Positions 1-9,791 of a stretch of 64,000 nucleotides of DNA are shown here, piece by piece. How positions within the stretch are numbered: the stretch's first letter is position 1; every line of letters starts with the position of its first letter. Origin of the DNA: CAVYXK01 sp963772445 (GTDB taxonomy: Bacteria; Pseudomonadota; Alphaproteobacteria; Acetobacterales; Acetobacteraceae). A program made the translations under genes and the position numbers. The stretch lies in assembly GCA_963772445.1 (NCBI GenBank), contig CAVYXK010000016.1, positions 124,001 to 188,000 on the forward strand. Reading direction: 5' to 3'. Below the pieces are notes generated by a model, which had not been told where the DNA came from, made no database searches, and was given only the letters and a program-made list of their open reading frames with translations.

Positions 1-1224
1 CATGAGAAGCAGGTTCACAGTTTGCTGCACGTTCGCCGTGCCGCATCGGTGCTGGGTGAGCCCCATGCCGTAGCAGACGATGACGGTGCGCGCCCGCGTG
101 TAGATAGAAGCAACCCGTTCGAGCTGTTCGCGCGGCAGACCGCAGGCCCGTAGGATATCGTCCCAAGCGGTGCGGCGGAGATCATCCGCGAACGCGTCGA
201 AGCCGTGTGTGTGCTGTTCGATGAAGGCAAGGTCGAGCACCGGTTCCGCACCGCTGCGCAGCGCCTCGTCGTGCGCCTCCAGCACCAGCTTCATGACCCC
301 TTTCAGGGCCGCGACATCGCCGCCGCCACGCACCTGGCAATACTCGCTGGCGATCCTCGTCTCGCCGAACGTTGCCATCTCGACCGGGTCTTGCGGGGCG
401 GCAAAACGCTCGAGGGCGCGTTCGCGCAAGGGATTGAACACCACGATTGGGACGCCGCGACGCGAGGCCCGATGCAGCTCGGTCATCATCCGGGGGCTGT
501 TGGTGCCGGGATTTTGCCCGAGGATGAAAATCGCCTCGGTCTCGGCGAAATCGTCGAGCAGCACGGTTCCCTTGCCGATGCCGATGCTCTCGGGCAGGCC
601 GACGCTGGTCGGCTCGTGGCACATATTGGAACAATCGGGGAAATTGTTCGTGCCGAAGCGCCGGACGAAGAGTTGGTACATGAACGCGGCTTCGTTCGAG
701 GTGCGCCCCGATGTGTAGAACTCGGCCTCGTTCGGATCATCCAGCGCATTGAGTTCGCGGGCAATCAGGGCGAACGCGTCCGCCCAATCGATTGGCACAT
801 AATGATCGGTTGCGCTATCGTAGCGCATCGGCTCGGTCAGCCGCCCCTGCTCCTCCAGCCAGTAATCGCTCTGCTGTTCCAGTTCGCGCACGGTGTGCGC
901 CGCGAAGAACTCGCGCGTCACGCGGCGCTTGGTGAGCTCGAACGCCACCGCCTTGGCACCGTTCTCGCAGAATTCGAACGAGCTCGTATGGCGCGGGTCG
1001 GGCCAGGCGCAGCCGGGGCAATCGAACCCGTCCGGCTGGTTCATGGACAGCAGCGCCTTCGACCCCTTCAGCGCGATGCTCTGCTCGCGCAGCGCCTTCG
1101 CGGTGGCTCGCAAGGCACCCCAGCCACCAGCAGGCGGGCTGTACGGTGCGAAGTGCGGTGCGCCGTCCGGCGCATCATCGTCGCTGTCGGCGTGATCTGA
1201 CGGCAAGGGGAATTGGTCGCTCAT
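1..1224 (-). CDS. FdhF/YdeP-family molybdopterin oxidoreductase, C-terminus cut by window edge
   Basis: The frame is open from an ATG at 1224 to base 1, giving 408 residues with no stop, so the C-terminal part lies outside the window. Family members are roughly 750 residues and bind a bis-MGD molybdenum cofactor in the cytoplasm; their substrates are mostly unknown, with formate-dehydrogenase-like or acid-resistance roles proposed. The cysteine motif DCPGCAWPDP near residue 75 and NNFPDCSNMCHEPTS near residue 187 are typical of this family rather than of classical FdhF. The start is supported by GAAGGA about seven bases upstream on the minus strand. The AfsR-like regulator gene lies 166 bp upstream in the same direction and could control it (inference). 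Confidence 0.9.
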   Translation of the reverse strand, partial: MSDQFPLPSDHADSDDDAPDGAPHFAPYSPPAGGWGALRATAKALREQSIALKGSKALLSMNQPDGFDCPGCAWPDPRHTSSFEFCENGAKAVAFELTKRRVTREFFAAHTVRELEQQSDYWLEEQGRLTEPMRYDSATDHYVPIDWADAFALIARELNALDDPNEAEFYTSGRTSNEAAFMYQLFVRRFGTNNFPDCSNMCHEPTSVGLPESIGIGKGTVLLDDFAETEAIFILGQNPGTNSPRMMTELHRASRRGVPIVVFNPLRERALERFAAPQDPVEMATFGETRIASEYCQVRGGGDVAALKGVMKLVLEAHDEALRSGAEPVLDLAFIEQHTHGFDAFADDLRRTAWDDILRACGLPREQLERVASIYTRARTVIVCYGMGLTQHRCGTANVQQTVNLLLM

Positions 1225-1229
1225 CTGGT

Positions 1230-1248
1230 TTCCTTCACATGAAGGGAA
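1230..1248. promoter_or_regulatory. Near-perfect palindrome over the RBS region of the oxidoreductase gene
   Basis: The sequence ttccttcacatgaagggaa is an inverted repeat with one mismatched pair. It lies directly before the oxidoreductase start and includes its GAAGGA ribosome-binding site. It could be an operator or an RNA hairpin hiding the RBS. No binding protein can be assigned from sequence alone. Confidence 0.3.
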
Positions 1249-1390
1249 CACCGGCCCGGAGCTGGCGAACTTCCAACTGTGTCCGGGTGGGGCGATTGCA
1301 ACGGACTATCGAAGATGTGGCCCCGATATGCCGAATGGCCATGTCGATATGTTCAATCTGAATGGTGCTGGAGAAGCCTCGCATGCCTCG

Positions 1391-4310
1391 TCAGCCCACT
1401 TGCTTCAACTCGCGCTCAGCAGGAATTCCCAGCAGCTCCCGGGCGGTGCGCAAGTGCGTCGTGTGGAACCCTTCCGAGAAGCGGGAATAGAGGTCGTCCA
1501 GCAGCCCCAATCCACGCGAGGGATGGCCTCGGCGCGCCTCCAGCCGCGCCAGGCCCGTCGCGGCACGTAATTCCATCAGCAAAGCGGGCTGGCGGCGCGC
1601 GTGCTGGAGCGCCTGCACAAAATCTGCCTCGGCGCTGGTTTCCGAACCAGGGACGCCAGACGCCAACATGAGGTCGCCACGTACCACCAGAAACTCGGGC
1701 GCGTACCATCGTTGCATCGTTGCGCTGCGTCCCAGCGCCTGGTTTATCAGCGCCAGCGCCTGGGCGGGCCGGCCGGCGGCAGCCAGACCTTCAGCCAGCA
1801 CCCCGGTGAGTGACGGATAGAGCAGATCGAAGCGGCGTATTCCGACTTCATCAATCGTCGCATCGAACAACGAGCAGGCCTGTTCCTCCGCGCCGTCATT
1901 GGCAGCGAGCACACCTTGCGCCACCAGCGTGTGCGCCCGCCAGAACCATAGGCCATAGCGCGTCATCTGGTGCATCAGCAGAGCGGCGGCGTCCGCCAGA
2001 CCTTCGGCATTGCCAATCCACAGCGCGAGGACGCAGCGTTCACCGAGCGCGTGGCAGAACGAAGCGGTGCGATCCAACCTGCGCGCGGCGTCCACGGCTT
2101 CCTCCGCCAGGTACATCGCCCGATCAAGCTCTCCCTGCAGGGCAAGCACCCGGGCCATGATGCTCAAGGTCGCCACTTCCTGATCCAGCCCGAAACGTGA
2201 TTCGCGCAGTCGTTGGGTCGCGGACGGAAGAGTATGCAGAAGGCCCTCCAGAACTCGATCGCGCTGCATCCTGGCGGGCCAGATAAAACTGCGATGTGCC
2301 GACCAAACGATCGCCGATCCACGCATCTGCGGCGTCTCCGCCCTGCGTCGCCGCCGCGCGGAACCGCTCTGCATAGGCAAGGGCGGCTGTGTAGTCGTTC
2401 TCGTGCAGGAAGTGCACCCACAGGCTGTACAGGGCGCGCAGGGCATACTCGTGATCGCCAAGCGCATCCGCTGCCGCCAGACCGCTCTGCAGCGCCGCTT
2501 CCGCCTGCTCGCTATCGCCACCAGTGCTCAGCAGGACACCGCCGCGTGCCACCTGCAACACCATGTCCTGCCGAGCATCGTGCGAGCCGGCAGCCGCGAG
2601 TGCGCGCTCAGCCCATTGCCGGCATTCGGTATGGAGCGACAACTCGAGCCAAAGCGGCATCGAAGCCGCGGCGAGCGTAACGCCGAGGGTGATGTCGTCC
2701 GCGGCCGCGTCACCGGATGCGAGGCTCCATTGCAATGCCGCCCGAACGTTGTCGATGTCGCTCCGATAGGTGGTCAGCCAATCGGAGTTTTTCGCCGTTT
2801 GCCACTCGATCTCGGCACGCCGCATGCGCTCGGTATAGAATCGCAGGTGTCGGCGCCGCACATCCTGCGTCTCGTCTGGTGCCAGTCGTTCCAGCGCGTA
2901 GAGGCGCATGGTTTCCAGCAGACGGTAGCGCGTAGTACGCTCGATGCTTTCGATGCTGACGAGCGAACGGTCGACCAGACTGGCGATGCAGTCTGCGATA
3001 TCCGGCAGGCGCGTCGAGCCGGGCATGATCGCTTGAGCTGCTTCCAGCGTGAAGTTCCCGGCGAATACACCGAGCCGGCACAGCATTGCGCGCTCAGCCT
3101 CGCTCAGCAGATCGAAGCTCCAGTCGAGCGTCGCCCGGAGTGCCTGGTGACGCTTCATGGCGGTCCGTCGTCCGCCGGTCAGCAATCGAAAGCGATCGTC
3201 CAGGCCGGCGGCAACGCCATGCACCCCCAGTAGCGCGGCACGCGCAGCCGCCAGCTCGATCGCCAGGGGAATGCCGTCGAGCCGCCGGCAGATGCCGCTA
3301 ACTATCGTGGCAAGCGCGTCATCAATTTGCATCCTAACGTCAGCCAGACGGGCACGTGCAATAAACAGGCGCACCGCACCTTGGCGCAGTTGAATATCGG
3401 CATCGACGATCTCCTCGCCCGGCACGGCGAGGGGCGGCACGCGATAGATGCACTCGCCATCGGCACGCAGAGGTTCCTGGCTGGTCGCAAGGAGCCGAAC
3501 GTGTGGTGCGGCGTGCAGGATGGCCTCGGCGATACGCGCGACCTGCTCGATGACGTGTTCGCAGTTGTCGAGCACGAGCAGAAGCTGGCGTGATGCCAAC
3601 GCTGCGGCAACCTGGTCGGGCAGCAGCGGCAACGACAATCGCCGGAGGTCGAGCACCGCGGCGATCGCCGGCAATACCAGGTCGGGATCAGTCAATGTGG
3701 CCAGATCAACCAGCCGGACGCCATCCGGGTAGCGGTCAAGGAGACGATGCGTCGCCGCCAGCGCGAGGCTGGTCTTGCCGATTCCTCCAGGCCCGGTGAG
3801 TGTCAGCAAACGGTGCGTGGTCTGGAGTTCGATCACCTGCAAAAGATCGACTTCGCGCCCGATCAGCTCACCAACGGGTATCGGCAGATTGCTGCCGGCC
3901 GACACGATCCGATCAAGATCGGCATCCCTCGTACCAGGCGGCGGACTTCGTCCAGTGATACGCCCGGTAAACCGATACCCGTGGCGGGGCACTGTCCCGA
4001 TCAGCTCACGGTCGGCGCCGAGCGCGCGACGCAAGGCAAAGATCTGCACGTGTAGGTTGTTTTCATCGACGGCGGCGTCGGGCCAGACCCGGGTCAGCAG
4101 CCTATCCTTGCTCACCAACGTGCCGCCGGCGTCGATCAACGCCAGAAGGACGTCGATGGCGCGGGCTCCTAGATCCAGCTTCAGGCCACCGGCCAGCAAC
4201 TCCCGGTTGCGTCGGTTCAGTCGGAAGCGGCCGAACTCGATGATGTCTGCGTCCAGAGACACCGGGAGCCATCCCCGATTAAGCTTTTTCAGGATTTTAC
4301 GATCGCTCAT
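1391..4310 (-). CDS. AfsR-like winged-helix transcriptional regulator with NTPase and TPR-like domains, frameshifted
   Basis: The N-terminal half (4310 down to about 2270) has a Trans_reg_C winged-helix DNA-binding domain at about residues 18-112, ending in the typical VPRHGYRF. A P-loop NTPase follows with TGPGGIGKTSLA and the Walker B-like LLLVLDNCEHV. The C-terminal half continues in another frame (about 2270 down to 1391) as alanine-rich helical repeats resembling TPRs. Joining the two parts needs removal of one base near 2258-2275, after YLARQDAA and before RDRVLEGLL; the total span is 3n+1. The start is placed at MSDRKIL because the longer reading lacks regulator similarity. Such proteins sense nucleotide or ligand and activate nearby genes; the adjacent oxidoreductase is the obvious candidate target. 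It is either a pseudogene or a sequencing error. Confidence 0.8.
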
Positions 4311-4559
4311 GAAGACGCCGTTGGCTGGCCGGCACCACAACGATGGCAAACACGATTTCGCGAGTGCCGGCCGATCGGAGCCCCGCATCCCAATGACGGG
4401 GAGCAGCAAATCGGCCATTCCTGATGGCCGGCCCGATCCTGAAAGCAGGAAGCCCCGCAGTCGCCCGCAGAATTCAGCAAAACTCAGGTCTTGCTAATTT
4501 CTTTCAGGCGGAATTGTGCGATCACCGAGCACTGACCCAGTGCAAGAGGAAATCTCACC

Positions 4560-5451
4560 ATGATCTCGACTGTTGTTGAAAGGACCGAGCAGAAAGAGCG
4601 CTCTTATCAGCAGCGCGTGCATCAGTTCCCGATGCTGTCGGCCGAAGAAGAGCGTGCGCTGTGGCGACGCTGGCACGACAATCAAGACGTCGCGGCGGCG
4701 CATCGCCTGGTTACCTCCCATATGCGGCTGGTCACCAAATTGGCGCGCGGTTTTAGCGGCTATGGCCTGCCCGCCGAGGAGCTGGTCAGCGAGGGTAATG
4801 TCGGCTTGATGCAAGCCCTGAAGCGGTTCGATCCGGAGCGAGGGTTCCGCTTCGCGACGTATGCGCTATGGTGGATCCGTGCTGCGATGCACGAGCATGT
4901 GCTGCACAATTGGTCGCTGGTGAAAATGGGTACCACGGGCTCGCAGAAGCGGCTCTTCTTCAACCTGCGCCGCCTGAAGGCGCAGATGGACAGTACCGGC
5001 GGCGACAGCGAGCCAACCGCCGAGCAGATTCGCCAGATCGCCGATACGCTGAGCGTCCCCGAGCAGGATGTGATCAGTATGAGTCAGCGGCTCGCCGGCC
5101 GGGATTACAGTCTGAATGTACCTGCCGGGATCCGATGCTGAAGGTGACTGGCAGGATTGGCTGGTCGATCCCGCTGACAGCCAGGAGACCACGATCGCTG
5201 CCGCCGAAGAACTGAGCCAGCGGCGGGCGCTGCTTCCCGCAACGCTGCAGACACTGAGGCCGCGCGAGCGCCATATCATCGCCGAGCGGCGGTTGAAGGA
5301 GCGGCCTACCACGCTCGAGGAGCTGGCACAGCATTACGGGGTCTCCCGCGAGCGGGTAAGGCAGATCGAGGTGCGGGCGATGGAGAAGTTGCGCAAAGCA
5401 ATGAAGGCCGCGACAGCCACGACGCAGTCTGCCATGCGGAAAGCAGCCTAG
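4560..5451 (+). CDS. rpoH: RNA polymerase sigma-32 factor (heat shock), frameshifted
   Basis: The first 190 residues carry sigma-70 regions 1.2 to 2.4, including GLPAEELVSEGNVGLMQALK and FATYALWWIRAAMHEHVL, and the RpoH box QKRLFFNLR that separates sigma-32 from other sigma factors. Region 4 follows in another frame from about 5130 with LTLEELAQHYGVSRERVRQ-type helix-turn-helix sequence (here TTLEELAQHYGVSRERVRQ). The natural join SLNVPAG/SDAEGDWQDWLVD requires loss of one base in ccgggatcc at 5125-5132, and the span is 3n+1. The repaired protein of about 296 residues matches family length. RpoH is normally essential or nearly so in this class, so a sequence error is more likely than a true null. 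Its stop codon TAG (5449-5451) straddles the edge of an IS630-type insertion. Confidence 0.9.
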
Positions 5452-6682
5452 TACCCCAGTCAGTCATACTGCAGGGTAGAGCCGGTGGAGTCTAATGCGT
5501 GCCTCGTTTGTGGTGAACCGCCAATTCGCTTTGACGTGAGCCTCGTCACGGCTCGTCTGCCAAGCGGCGATTTCGTCAACCAGGGTTTGCTTGTCGGGGA
5601 TGCGCTCGTCGAGGCACTGAGTTGACACCACACTGAGTTCAGATTCTGCCAAATTCAGCCAGCTGCCGTGTTTGGGGGTGTAATGCCACTCAAATCTTTC
5701 GACCAGGCGGCGTGCCTCGGGAGCGGGGAAGGCCTCGTAGAGTGACGCAGGCTTATGGGTGTTGAGATTGTCCTGCACGAGCACGATCTTCTTGGCCTCA
5801 GGAAAGTGCGTGTCTGATAGCTCCTTGAGCACCTGGGCATAATCCACGGCAGTATGCTGATCGGTCACCTTGACCTCCCGCCAGCCTTCCAGGGGAGCGA
5901 ACATCATGAATAAGTTGGCCGTCCCGTTGCGCTCATACTCATAGTCGTGCCGTGCGGGGCTTCCTGGCTTTGCGGGGATCGGTTGGCGTGTCTCGGCGAC
6001 CAGTTGCTTCGAGGAACTCGTCGAGGCACACCACCGGGCATGTCGGGTCATGCGGCCGATGGTAAACCTCCAGCACATCCTCCATGCCGGCTACGAAGGC
6101 GGCGTTGGCATCCGGCGGGATGACCCATTGCTTTTGCAGATGGGGCTTGAGGATGTTTTTTTTAGCGTACGCCCGATGGTGTTATCGCTCGCACGGTCGA
6201 CGATGTTGAGCTCCACCACCGCCCCCTCCAGCAGTTTGAGCGTCCAGCGTTTGCGGCCCTTCGGTGGTTCGGAACAGGCCAAGGCAATCAGCTTGGCCTC
6301 CGAGGCTCCATCGAAGATGCGAGGCCTGGCCGAGGCCGGCGAGTGCTTGCGCTTTAGCACTGCCTCGAACCCTTCCTCCACCAGCTGCTGGCGGGTCCGG
6401 GCGACCGTCGCAGCGCTGATATCCAGAGCCGTGGCGATCTGGCTGTCACTCCACCCGTCGCCGCCTTCGGCGGCATCTGCCTTCAACAAGATACGCGCCC
6501 TGGTCAACCGCCATGCCGGGTGCTTGCCGGCACGGATCATCGTATGCAGCTGCCCACGTTCGTCATCGCTGAGCCTTACCACGTACTTCTTTACGGCAAT
6601 TTGTTTCGCGGTCACGATGCATCTCCGTCGTTACGAAGTCATCAATTCAGAGCTTCCCCACAAAATCAAGGACGTGGGGTAC
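5451..6682 (-). mobile_element. IS630-type insertion sequence, TA target duplication
   Basis: The element is 1232 bp. Its ends are GTACCCCA (5451-5458) and TGGGGTAC (6675-6682), flanked on both sides by TA (5449-5450 and 6683-6684), the target dinucleotide typical of IS630/Tc1-mariner elements. The transposase reads on the minus strand. Removing the element and one TA restores GCC TAG GAT, the rpoH stop. The element's own first G after TA also recreates TAG, so the insertion leaves the RpoH C-terminus unchanged. Confidence 0.85.
5464..6615 (-). pseudogene. IS630-family transposase, interrupted by two compensating frameshifts
   Basis: The N-terminal part (6615 to about 6160) holds the helix-turn-helix region with IATALDISAATVARTRQQL. 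The C-terminal part (about 6012 to 5464) holds the DDE catalytic core, including VLVQDNLNTH and HGSWLNLAESELS, and lies in the same frame. The middle, with ILKPHLQKQWVIPPDANAAF and the catalytic CLDE, is in a different frame. It enters at a run of eight A (6156-6163 on the complement) and leaves at ttcctcg near 6012-6017. The whole span is exactly 384 codons, matching family length, so it equals one lost base plus one gained base. The A-run could also be a slippage site, but the second shift has no such explanation. Confidence 0.85.
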
Positions 6683-6734
6683 TAGGATCAACGACCGGCC
6701 AGCGCTCCAGTGAAGGTGCGCTGGTTCTCGCCGA

Positions 6735-7490
6735 TCAGCCGAATGCGGCAAGGCGCCTGGCCGTCTCCGGGTCAAGAAAGCCGCGGACCGTGGCTTCGGT
6801 TTCGGCGGCCAACGCCGCCTCAAGTCCCGCACCGACAGGGCGGGCAAGAATGCGCCGGAGATCGCGCACCCGGCCGTTCGGCAGCGCGGCGATGCGGCGG
6901 GCCAGTGCGAGTGAGTCGCGCATCAGGGCGTCATCGCAAACCACTTTCCAGACCAGTCCCCAGGCATGAGCCTGCGCGGCATCGAAGCGTTCGCCCAGCA
7001 TGATCAGCTCGCGCGCGCGTTGCAGGCCCACGAGACGCGGCAGCAACTCGGTCACGCCGCCGGTGACGAACATCCCCAAGTTCAGTTCGGGGAAAAAGAA
7101 GCGCGTGCCTTCCGCGGCGATCGCGAAATCGCAGTTGGTCATCCATTCCAATCCGCCGCCGACGGCCCAGCCGCGAATGGCACCGACAACTGGTGTGTCA
7201 CCCAACGCGATGGTGCGCGTCACGTCCTGAATGCGATTGATGTAGGCTCGCACCGATCCTTCGTCCTTCGCTTGGGACTTGAATTCCTTCAGATCATCGC
7301 CGGAGCAGAATGCGCGACCGGCACCAGTCAGTATGATCGCCCGCACGCCGGGATCGCGATCCGCCGCGTGGATGGCCGCAATCAGTTCTTCCAGCAACTC
7401 AGGGACGATGGCGTTGAGCCGATGCGGCCGGTTCAACGTGATGATGCGCACGCCATCGCCGGCGTCTTCCGCCAACACCACCGCGGTCAT
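6735..7490 (-). CDS. Enoyl-CoA hydratase/isomerase family protein
   Basis: The 251-residue protein has the crotonase fold signatures. These include LTGAGRAFCSGDDLKEF, which supplies one oxyanion-hole NH, and GAIRGWAVGGGLEW, which supplies the second. Members hydrate or isomerise enoyl-CoA thioesters in fatty-acid or aromatic catabolism. Its ATG overlaps the stop of the upstream CoA-ligase gene in an ATGA arrangement (7487-7490), so the two are translationally coupled. That suggests the ligase activates an acid and the hydratase processes its CoA ester. The exact substrate is not visible. Before the IS630 insertion, rpoH would have ended shortly before the end of this convergent gene. Confidence 0.9.
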   Translation of the reverse strand: MTAVVLAEDAGDGVRIITLNRPHRLNAIVPELLEELIAAIHAADRDPGVRAIILTGAGRAFCSGDDLKEFKSQAKDEGSVRAYINRIQDVTRTIALGDTPVVGAIRGWAVGGGLEWMTNCDFAIAAEGTRFFFPELNLGMFVTGGVTELLPRLVGLQRARELIMLGERFDAAQAHAWGLVWKVVCDDALMRDSLALARRIAALPNGRVRDLRRILARPVGAGLEAALAAETEATVRGFLDPETARRLAAFG

Positions 7491-8797
7491 TGAGCAGCCC
7501 TCCGGATGACGCGACGTGTCTTGCCCTCGGTTCGCGGAAGTGAGCCGAATGGCAGCAGGGTGATGCGCGCGGTCACACCCAGCTCGTGTTTGAATGCGGC
7601 AGCGAGCCTGTCGGACAACTGATCCGGCGATTTATTTGGCGGATGTTCGGCCAGCTCGGCTTCCACTGGCAAGGCGTCGTAAGGTCCCGGGCCGTCGAGC
7701 ACGATCCGATACTCGCCGGACAATGCAGCATGGCGGAACAAGACCGCGGCGGCTTGCGAGGGGAAAACGTTGATGCCTCGCACCGCCACCATGTCGTCGG
7801 TGCGACCGACGACGCGGAAGCGCGGCGCGGTTCTGCCGCATCGCGCGCGGCCTGTGCCGGTCAGCAGGATGATGTCGCCGGTACGGAAGCGCACCAGCGG
7901 CTGACACTGGCGACTGACATGGGTCAGCACCAGCTCGCCGCGCTCGCCTTCCCGCCACGGCAGCACGGCGCCGGTTTCCGGTTCGATCAACTCTGGATGC
8001 AGCACGTCCAGCGCGATGAGATGCAGATCGTTGTCGAGCTCGGTCTGGGCGGCAAAATTGCTGAACACGTCGGACAGGCCGTAATTGGCGTTGCGCGCCT
8101 TCATCCCCCACGTGTCCTCCAGTCGCCGGCGAAATTCCGGCTCGTCCAAACCAGCCTCGCCGCCGAACAGGCCGAGCTGCAGTCCCAGATCGCGCGGATG
8201 CAGGCCGGGGAAGTGGGCGGTAAGCACACGTTCCATCGCCGCCGGGTAGGATGGCGTGCAGGAGATCGCGGTGATTCGCAGCTCGCGGATGGTGCGGATC
8301 AAGAGCTGCGTTTCGCCGACGCCGAACGGCACCACGGTCGCTCCGGTCGCCTCCAGCGTGGTGTGATCGGTGAGGCCACCCATCCATAACCGGTAGTTCA
8401 GGCAGTGCACCACGCGATGGCCGGGACCGAGGCCCGCAGCCGACTGAGCGCGCCCGCCGACGATCGCCGTTTCCTGTGCATCCTGTGCCGAGAGAGCGAG
8501 ATTTATTGCCGTGCCGGTGGTGCCCGAGGTGCGGTGGACGCGCGCCACCGCGGTCGCCGAAGTGGCCAGGTAGTCACCGAATGGCGGGTTCGCACGCTGG
8601 CTGGCGCGCAGCATTTCCTTGTCGATCAGCGGCAGCTCGGCGAGCACCTCGAGTTGCCGCGGAGGTTCCACGCCGGCCCAGGCCCGACGATGCAGAGGCG
8701 AGGCGGCCAGGACATAGTCGCGTTGCCGTTCCCAACAGCGCTGGCGATGCGCTGCCAGTACGCCAAGGTCGGCGAAGTCTGCCTGCTCGATCAGCAT
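7487..8797 (-). CDS. Phenylacetate-CoA ligase-like AMP-forming acyl-CoA ligase
   Basis: The 436-residue protein belongs to the adenylate-forming superfamily, closest in style to PaaK-type ligases. The ATP-binding P-loop is VHRTSGTTGTAINLAL at about residues 88-103. The acyl-AMP motif region is NYGLSDVFSNFAAQTELDN. The hinge is seen in LVRFRTGDIILLTG and FRVVGRTDDMVAVRGINVFP. It activates a carboxylic acid to its CoA ester using ATP. The start at MLIEQADFADLG was chosen because the longer upstream reading is antisense to the neighbouring SDR gene. The gene is coupled to the enoyl-CoA hydratase and diverges from the SDR across about 260 bp. The substrate is unknown; an aromatic or branched acid is possible. 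Confidence 0.88.
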   Translation of the reverse strand: MLIEQADFADLGVLAAHRQRCWERQRDYVLAASPLHRRAWAGVEPPRQLEVLAELPLIDKEMLRASQRANPPFGDYLATSATAVARVHRTSGTTGTAINLALSAQDAQETAIVGGRAQSAAGLGPGHRVVHCLNYRLWMGGLTDHTTLEATGATVVPFGVGETQLLIRTIRELRITAISCTPSYPAAMERVLTAHFPGLHPRDLGLQLGLFGGEAGLDEPEFRRRLEDTWGMKARNANYGLSDVFSNFAAQTELDNDLHLIALDVLHPELIEPETGAVLPWREGERGELVLTHVSRQCQPLVRFRTGDIILLTGTGRARCGRTAPRFRVVGRTDDMVAVRGINVFPSQAAAVLFRHAALSGEYRIVLDGPGPYDALPVEAELAEHPPNKSPDQLSDRLAAAFKHELGVTARITLLPFGSLPRTEGKTRRVIRRAAQ

Positions 8798-9058
8798 GGT
8801 GGGAGGATTCTTGCGGACACCAGAAACGCGGGCAAGGTCGGCTAGGCACCTGGCCCCGAAGAGCGGCAGGGTCGGGCCGATGTAGGGGAAATCGAACCAG
8901 AATCCAGTGCCCAGCGGTATCGTCAGGAGATAGCGCACATTGCATCTGCGGTTCCAATTACCTGCAACGGGTCGGCCGCCGTGGCTTCCTTCCTTCTTGA
9001 CAGAGTTTCGCCCATCGTCACGAGCTGCCACGGTCCGAAAGCGGCGCAGGAGGGGAAA

Positions 9059-9790
9059 ATGGCCCGGTTCGACGGCAAGGTCATTCTGATCAGCGGCGGA
9101 GCGCGTGGCCAGGGGGCGGCGGAGGCCAGGATGCTGGTCGCCGAAGGCGGACGCGTCGTCATCGGCGATATACTGGAAAGGGAAGGCCGCCGGCTTGCCG
9201 CCGAGCTTGCCGATGCCGCGGTGTTCCTGCATCACGACGTGACGGAAGAGGCCGATTGGACAGAAGCGGTCGAGACCGCCGAACGCCTCGGCGGACTGCA
9301 CGGCATGGTCAACAACGCCGGCATCTTCATCCCCCGCCCGCTCATGGAAACCGACGCGGCGCTGTTCGAGCGGCACATGCGGGTCAATCAGCTCGGCTGC
9401 TTTCTCGGCATGAAAGCGGTCGTCGGCGCAATGGAGCGTGCCGGTGGTGGTTCCATCGTCAACATCTCCTCGGTCGCCGGCTTGCGGGGCTCACCCGGCG
9501 CAGTCGCATACAGCGCCACCAAATGGGCGCTGCGTGGCATGACGAAGGCCGCCGCGATCGATCTCGCGCCGCGCAACATCCGGGTAAACTCGGTGCATCC
9601 CGGGCCGATCGACACCGAGATGCTGAAGGTACGCAGCCCCGAAGAGAACCGCCGTCGCATCGAGATGGTGCCGATGCGCCGCATGGGCACTGCCGAGGAA
9701 GTAGCCAAGCTGGTGCTGTTCCTGCTGTCCGACGACAGCGCGTATATCACGGGTGCCGAGATGACTATCGACGGAGGCGTCTCGCTGTAA
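9059..9790 (+). CDS. Short-chain dehydrogenase/reductase
   Basis: The 243-residue protein is a classical SDR. The nucleotide-binding loop is GGARGQGAAEA near residue 13, followed by NNAG (VNNAGIF), the catalytic Ser in IVNISSVAGL and the YxxxK pair in AYSATKWAL. The C-terminal DGG ending is also typical. It would oxidise an alcohol or reduce a ketone with NAD(P)H. The start at 9059 is supported by caggagggg six bases upstream. It ends one base before the GMC oxidoreductase gene begins, so both are probably co-transcribed, and it diverges from the CoA-ligase/hydratase pair. Together these suggest an oxidative catabolic cluster of unknown substrate. Confidence 0.9.
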   Translation: MARFDGKVILISGGARGQGAAEARMLVAEGGRVVIGDILEREGRRLAAELADAAVFLHHDVTEEADWTEAVETAERLGGLHGMVNNAGIFIPRPLMETDAALFERHMRVNQLGCFLGMKAVVGAMERAGGGSIVNISSVAGLRGSPGAVAYSATKWALRGMTKAAAIDLAPRNIRVNSVHPGPIDTEMLKVRSPEENRRRIEMVPMRRMGTAEEVAKLVLFLLSDDSAYITGAEMTIDGGVSL

Positions 9791-9791
9791 G

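Noticed and set aside
205..1200. A 331-codon plus-strand frame at the left edge
   Set aside because: The minus strand encodes an uninterrupted molybdopterin oxidoreductase with its cysteine motifs, so this frame is a shadow.
8798..9376. N-terminal extension of the CoA ligase frame to 629 residues
   Set aside because: The extra 193 residues run antisense through the SDR gene and its promoter region; the ligase family begins near MLIEQADF.
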